The notes under the pieces were generated by a model. It did no database searches and was not told the origin of the DNA. It saw only the letters and a program-made list of their open reading frames with translations. The position numbers and the translations under genes were made by a program. This document shows positions 40,973 to 43,655 of a stretch of DNA of 43,655 nucleotides, one piece after another (position 1 is the first letter of the stretch; each line of letters opens with the position of its first letter). The DNA comes from a virus: the IMG/VR virus record IMGVR_UViG_3300037574_000336, positions 1-43,655 of that record; one strand, 5' to 3'.

Positions 40973-40986
40973 GGGAATTAATTCCC
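40973..40986. promoter_or_regulatory. Perfect 14-bp palindrome, candidate operator
   Basis: GGGAATTAATTCCC is fully symmetric. It lies about 14-27 bases downstream of the -10 element on the minus strand, in the DUF932 leader, a position suited to repressor binding. Nothing in the gene's coding sequence requires it. The RHH-like protein encoded nearby, or a host regulator, may bind it. Confidence 0.6.
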
Positions 40987-40999
40987 TAATTCTTTTAAG

Positions 41000-41050
41000 A
41001 GTATCCCATTTAATTTTGATTAAGTCAAGGGATTTCAAAACTTTTTTTTA
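41000..41050 (-). promoter_or_regulatory. Leftward sigma70-like promoter with A-tract for DUF932
   Basis: On the minus strand: an A8 tract (41042-41049), 13 bases, TTGACT (41023-41028), a 17-base spacer and GATACT (41000-41005). The -35 matches at 5/6 and the spacing is ideal. The A-tract lies where an UP element would and overlaps the stop codon of the upstream gene. It shares its layout and much sequence with the promoter at 43338-43388. Confidence 0.8.
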
Positions 41051-41596
41051 TTTCTTTTCTAGTAGAGGATTATGGTTCAAAACCAAGTCTCTAAACCCTC
41101 TCTTCTGGACCTCCCAAACCCGGCCATTGCTGACCAAAAGATCACCTACGCTGGTTGACCGGGGCTCCGGGAGGTGAAGCTTAACCACTTCCGGGTTTTC
41201 ACCCCAACAGCCATCCCCGTTCTGGGTTGCGGTAAAAGCTTTCGCAAGGTTCTCTTTATCCTTACCGTTGCCGCCGACATTTAACGTGGCGACATGTTCA
41301 TGTTCACCGAACCCACGCGGTGGCTGATGCCAGACTTCAACATGGGTCCAAGGAACTACCTCGCCATCTTTATCAAAGGTATCGTTGTTGATGGCGGTAA
41401 CAGACTTCCTCAGATTTTGACCCGCCACGTAGCATTCGCTTACCATATATTCCAGTTTGGAATAAACCTCTTGAGGCAGATAGCCCCAGAGATCACTCTG
41501 GTCAGCGGAGTTAGACGAGGCCACTAGTTTTTTTAGTTCAGCTACGGCTCTTTCCATAGCTAAATAGTCGCTTGATAATTCTAGTAATAGTTTCAT
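41048..41596 (-). CDS. Protein with YodL-like C-terminal motif
   Basis: 182 residues. An N-terminal helical region (LLLELSSDYLAMERAVAELKKLV) is followed by a mixed middle. A C-terminal segment, RSTSVGDLLVSNGRVWEVQKRGFRDL, resembles the RSxSVGD(L/V)V-x-GxxxxVxxxGF motif found at the ends of YodL-like and related phage and mobile-element proteins. Function unknown. It has no clear Shine-Dalgarno; its leader shares ACTAACGAAAACGA with the next upstream gene and AAATCACAATCA with the DUF932 gene. Its stop codon lies at the A-tract of the DUF932 promoter. Confidence 0.6.
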   Translation of the reverse strand: MKLLLELSSDYLAMERAVAELKKLVASSNSADQSDLWGYLPQEVYSKLEYMVSECYVAGQNLRKSVTAINNDTFDKDGEVVPWTHVEVWHQPPRGFGEHEHVATLNVGGNGKDKENLAKAFTATQNGDGCWGENPEVVKLHLPEPRSTSVGDLLVSNGRVWEVQKRGFRDLVLNHNPLLEKK

Positions 41597-41632
41597 GTGA
41601 TTGTGATTTTATCGTTTTCGTTAGTGGTTTGT

Positions 41633-41839
41633 TTAATAGGCCGTGATCGAGCGAGTCTGTTCAAACTCATCGACCCGAAAGACTTCGCCTTTGATCCGGT
41701 TGAGCTTGCGTTCCATTAATGATTTGGTCGGCGCATTGATGAACTTGGATTTCCGTTGCCCGCCATCCAAGTACCAGACCCGAAAGACCAGTACTGTGAG
41801 TGGTGAATGTTTTTCCGGTCGGGTTAACTCTTTTTTCAT
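41633..41839 (-). CDS. Small basic protein, unknown
   Basis: 68 residues, basic: MKKELTRPEKHSPLTVLVFRVWYLDGGQRKSKFINAPTKSLMERKL and on. It has strand-rich N-terminal and helical C-terminal parts. It follows the serine recombinase gene by about 70 bases and is followed 36 bases later by the YodL-motif gene. Its leader contains ACTAACGAAAACGA. No family is recognised. Confidence 0.55.
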   Translation of the reverse strand: MKKELTRPEKHSPLTVLVFRVWYLDGGQRKSKFINAPTKSLMERKLNRIKGEVFRVDEFEQTRSITAY

Positions 41840-41910
41840 GGTTCGTTTTCGTTAGTTGTTTGATAATGGAACATGAGGCGTCCTGAATTGCCTTGATTTT
41901 AGAACAAATT

Positions 41911-42579
41911 TTAGTTGTTGAGGTAAATTGTGCGGACGGTAGCGGCGTACCATTTTTTGCCGCCTTTAGGGGTTGGGTAGCCAAGGTGGTTTAGCCGGTT
42001 GGCAATGGCGGTGTAGCTGAACTTTGGCCGGCCCGCGCTATCGCGCTGGCTACGCATCTCGGAGATGCTCAAGATGACTTCCTCGTTCTCGTAGGGCTTG
42101 CGGCCCTCGCAACGCCCTTTGGTTTTCTTGGTGCGGGCTCGGCCACGGGCGAGGCGACCAACGAGTTGTGACTTGTTGAACTCGGCCACGGCCCCAAGCA
42201 CCTGACGAATCAGGTTGCGGGTCGGGTCGCCCTCCACGTTGGCGAGGTCGCAACCGGAGGTATCAAGGACAGCCACCCGGTGATCGCGGAAATGATTGAG
42301 GATGACTTCGCTGACGAGAAGGTCACGGGCCAGCCGGTCGGCGTTCTCCACGATGACCGTGGCTCCCGGTTCCAGTTGCCCGGCCAGTGCGGAAAGGCCG
42401 GGACGGTCGAAACCATCCACGGTCCCGGACACGCCCTCATCAGAGAACGTCTCAATTATTTCATAGCCGTTGCGGCTGGCGAAAAGCTCGATGCTCTCGC
42501 GCTGGCGGTCAAGGCCAGACCCTTCGATCTGGCCGTTTGAGGATACCCGAAGGTAAGCGTATGCTGATTGTTTAGACAT
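41911..42579 (-). CDS. Serine recombinase (resolvase/invertase family)
   Basis: 222 residues from the ATG at 42577-42579, preceded by GGAGAACAAAACA; a longer frame to 42717 overlaps the neighbour and lacks signals. YAYLRVSSNGQ puts the catalytic serine at residue 13 (or 14). SGLDRQRE and SDEGVSGTVDGFDRPGL are the following conserved parts. ENADRLARDL (79-88) supplies R82 and R85. A basic segment (GRLARGRARTKKTKGRCEGRKPY) and a C-terminal helix-turn-helix-like part (FSYTAIANRLNHLGYPTPKGGKKWYAATVRTIYL) bind DNA. Length is between small resolvases and large integrases. It ends where a larger recombinase domain would continue. It could mediate inversion, resolution of multimers, or integration. 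No attachment site was recognised. Confidence 0.88.
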   Translation of the reverse strand: MSKQSAYAYLRVSSNGQIEGSGLDRQRESIELFASRNGYEIIETFSDEGVSGTVDGFDRPGLSALAGQLEPGATVIVENADRLARDLLVSEVILNHFRDHRVAVLDTSGCDLANVEGDPTRNLIRQVLGAVAEFNKSQLVGRLARGRARTKKTKGRCEGRKPYENEEVILSISEMRSQRDSAGRPKFSYTAIANRLNHLGYPTPKGGKKWYAATVRTIYLNN

Positions 42580-42592
42580 TGTTTTGTTCTCC

Positions 42593-42811
42593 TTAGCTGA
42601 CTTCGCAAAGTGAATTGTAGTCAGGCGTGTTGTCGGCGTTGACGGGAATGGCCCAATTACCATCCCGAGAAATGTAGTTTCCGATTTCCTCCCGATAGGT
42701 GAATTGGGTGAGGTCACGGCAACGGTCTTGTGGGGGGTAACAATTGGCTTGCGCGGCGGTCAAGGGTCCGGGGTTTTCGAGGTCGAAAATGTATATGATG
42801 GGCTTAGGCAT
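42593..42811 (-). CDS. Small protein, unknown
   Basis: 72 residues: MPKPIIYIFDLENPGPLTAAQANCYPPQDRCRDL and on, with several Cys and aromatic residues. A ribosome binding site GGGAGAACAAAACA lies before the ATG at 42811, almost the same as that of the recombinase. Its end overlaps the recombinase leader (the recombinase Shine-Dalgarno begins at its stop codon), so the two are probably coupled. No family is recognised. Confidence 0.65.
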   Translation of the reverse strand: MPKPIIYIFDLENPGPLTAAQANCYPPQDRCRDLTQFTYREEIGNYISRDGNWAIPVNADNTPDYNSLCEVS

Positions 42812-42829
42812 TGTTTTGTTCTCCCTATC

Positions 42830-43294
42830 TTATTTAAGAGCTTCTTGGAAATTAGGTTGGTCACGGATACCTGAACTGGCCCGGCGACTATCAATCCTGA
42901 CGAATTCATAATCCGTGCCGTGTTTGGCGGCGAATATCTGCTTTATAGTGTTTGACCAACTTATTGAGCCTCGGGACCAACCTTCGTAGTACACACGAAC
43001 GTAGGCTTCCTGATATTTCGGGGTAACCACACGAACGTACAACTGCATCTCGCGGCAAATCCTCGCGACTTCGGCGACCATCTCATTGTGGTGAATAAGG
43101 CTTTGATTTGAGAGGCGCGTCTTAAACTCAGGATGCACCGCGATGTGTTCCCGGGGGAACTCGGGGCTGGCGTGGGGGCCAACGAATGTCTGGATGATTT
43201 TTACCTCGGGCCGGGGCGGCGTGGTTTCAAATACCGGGGCGTCCGATTCAAGGTGGCAAGAGAGGGGCATGGGGCTGGATATTTCGGTAGTCAT
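42830..43294 (-). CDS. Small protein, unknown
   Basis: 154 residues from the ATG at 43292-43294 after CCGAGAACAAAAAAA; a longer frame to 43366 would start inside the promoter. The N-terminus is Pro-rich and likely disordered. A helical middle (LIHHNEMVAEVARICREMQLYVRVV) and a strand-rich end (AYVRVYYEGWSRGSISWSNTIKQIF) follow. No family is recognised. It is the first gene after the second leftward promoter and begins a string of closely spaced genes (18 bases to the next). Confidence 0.65.
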   Translation of the reverse strand: MTTEISSPMPLSCHLESDAPVFETTPPRPEVKIIQTFVGPHASPEFPREHIAVHPEFKTRLSNQSLIHHNEMVAEVARICREMQLYVRVVTPKYQEAYVRVYYEGWSRGSISWSNTIKQIFAAKHGTDYEFVRIDSRRASSGIRDQPNFQEALK

Positions 43295-43337
43295 TTTTTT
43301 TGTTCTCGGGTTCGGGTTAATTAAAAAATCTACAATA

Positions 43338-43388
43338 AAATTAACCTGAACTTTCGATAATGTCAAGCGTTTCCAAGTATTTTTTTTA
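43338..43388 (-). promoter_or_regulatory. Second leftward sigma70-like promoter with A-tract
   Basis: On the minus strand: an A8 tract (43380-43387), 13 bases, a perfect TTGACA (43361-43366), a 17-base spacer and TAATTT (43338-43343). The A-tract begins at the stop codon of the upstream gene. It drives the 43294-to-41911 gene string. Its upstream part aligns with the 41000-41050 promoter without gaps from the A-tract to the -35. Confidence 0.8.
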
Positions 43389-43634
43389 ACTTCTTTTCTC
43401 AGCCGCCAGCCCGCTCTGTTGCTCGCCTCGGAGGATAGACTCTAAGGAACAGACATAAAACCATTGGTCTATAATTTCATTTTTCTGTTGTTCAATTAAA
43501 GCTAAAGGGGTGAGCCGGCATAAATTCCATTCGCCGTTCGGGTTGTGTTCCCGGATGCCCTCATCAAACTTCTTCCGGGCGAGTTCGGCAAACTCATCCA
43601 GACCTACTTCCCGCAACTCTTCGTCCTTTAACAT
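43386..43634 (-). CDS. Small acidic helical protein, unknown
   Basis: 82 residues: MLKDEELREVGLDEFAELARKKFDEGIREHNPNGEWNL, then helices (LTPLALIEQQKNEIIDQWFYV). The ATG at 43634 follows a strong AGGAGG (43645-43650). The pattern L-x-E-x-x-x-K-x-x-EG, then a Pro-led helix with acidic residues, recalls small phage proteins of the MazG-type helical plan, but the acidic motif pairs are not clear. No function is assigned. The stop codon lies at the A-tract of the second promoter. Confidence 0.6.
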   Translation of the reverse strand: MLKDEELREVGLDEFAELARKKFDEGIREHNPNGEWNLCRLTPLALIEQQKNEIIDQWFYVCSLESILRGEQQSGLAAEKRS

Positions 43635-43655
43635 TAGAATGGTTCCTCCTCAAGA

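Noticed and set aside
42580-42717. N-terminal extension of the serine recombinase
   Set aside because: The extra 46 codons overlap the upstream gene, while the ATG at 42579 has a good ribosome binding site and matches the family N-terminus.
1-43655. Complete genome with terminal repeats
   Set aside because: By eye the two ends share no direct repeat, and replication genes are missing, so the window is probably partial.

Overview
The window looks like a contiguous part of a tailed double-stranded DNA bacteriophage genome (Caudoviricetes) with a short-tailed, podovirus-like virion plan. The evidence is a packaging, portal, scaffold and capsid block, followed by a beta-helical spike, a tail adaptor, a tail-nozzle-like protein, internal (ejection) proteins, and then one enormous reading frame of about 5849 codons that fills 40% of the window. 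No DNA polymerase, helicase, primase or recognisable endolysin was found, so the rest of the genome probably lies outside. The host cannot be named from what is visible.

Layout. Positions 1-39952 read rightward as one tightly packed late module. In order they hold a sulfotransferase (34-792), a fibre-like structural protein (817-2217), three small membrane proteins including two holin-like ones (2219-3148), the large terminase (3202-4971), a small conserved phage protein, the portal (5229-7397), a small protein, the scaffold (7671-8819) and the major capsid protein (8992-10362). A small membrane protein, a 1586-residue spike (10626-15386), an adaptor-like protein, a nozzle-like protein, a small fibre-like protein and two internal-protein candidates follow. 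The giant polyvalent protein (21810-39359) comes next, then two small genes, the last a PD-(D/E)XK nuclease-like protein. ATGA or TAATG stop/start overlaps recur, which suggests translational coupling. The only sizeable non-coding gaps are before and after the capsid gene.

Positions 39919-43655 read leftward and form an accessory or early-type module: a ribbon-helix-helix-like protein, a DUF932-type protein, a protein with a YodL-like C-terminal motif, small unknowns and a serine recombinase. Two sigma70-like promoters with a shared A-tract architecture, a perfect 14-bp palindrome just downstream of one of them, and a strong intrinsic terminator organise this module.

The outstanding feature is the giant protein. 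It combines an N-terminal hydrophobic region typical of ejected virion proteins with a HExxH metallopeptidase, a split module common in phage polyvalent proteins, a kinase-like domain, two tandem ADP-ribosyltransferase-like domains, a Rossmann methyltransferase-like domain and a conserved C-terminal module. The most economical reading is a virion-packaged, multi-effector protein injected with the DNA to disarm or reprogram the host. All function calls rest on reading motifs by eye; no database search was run.
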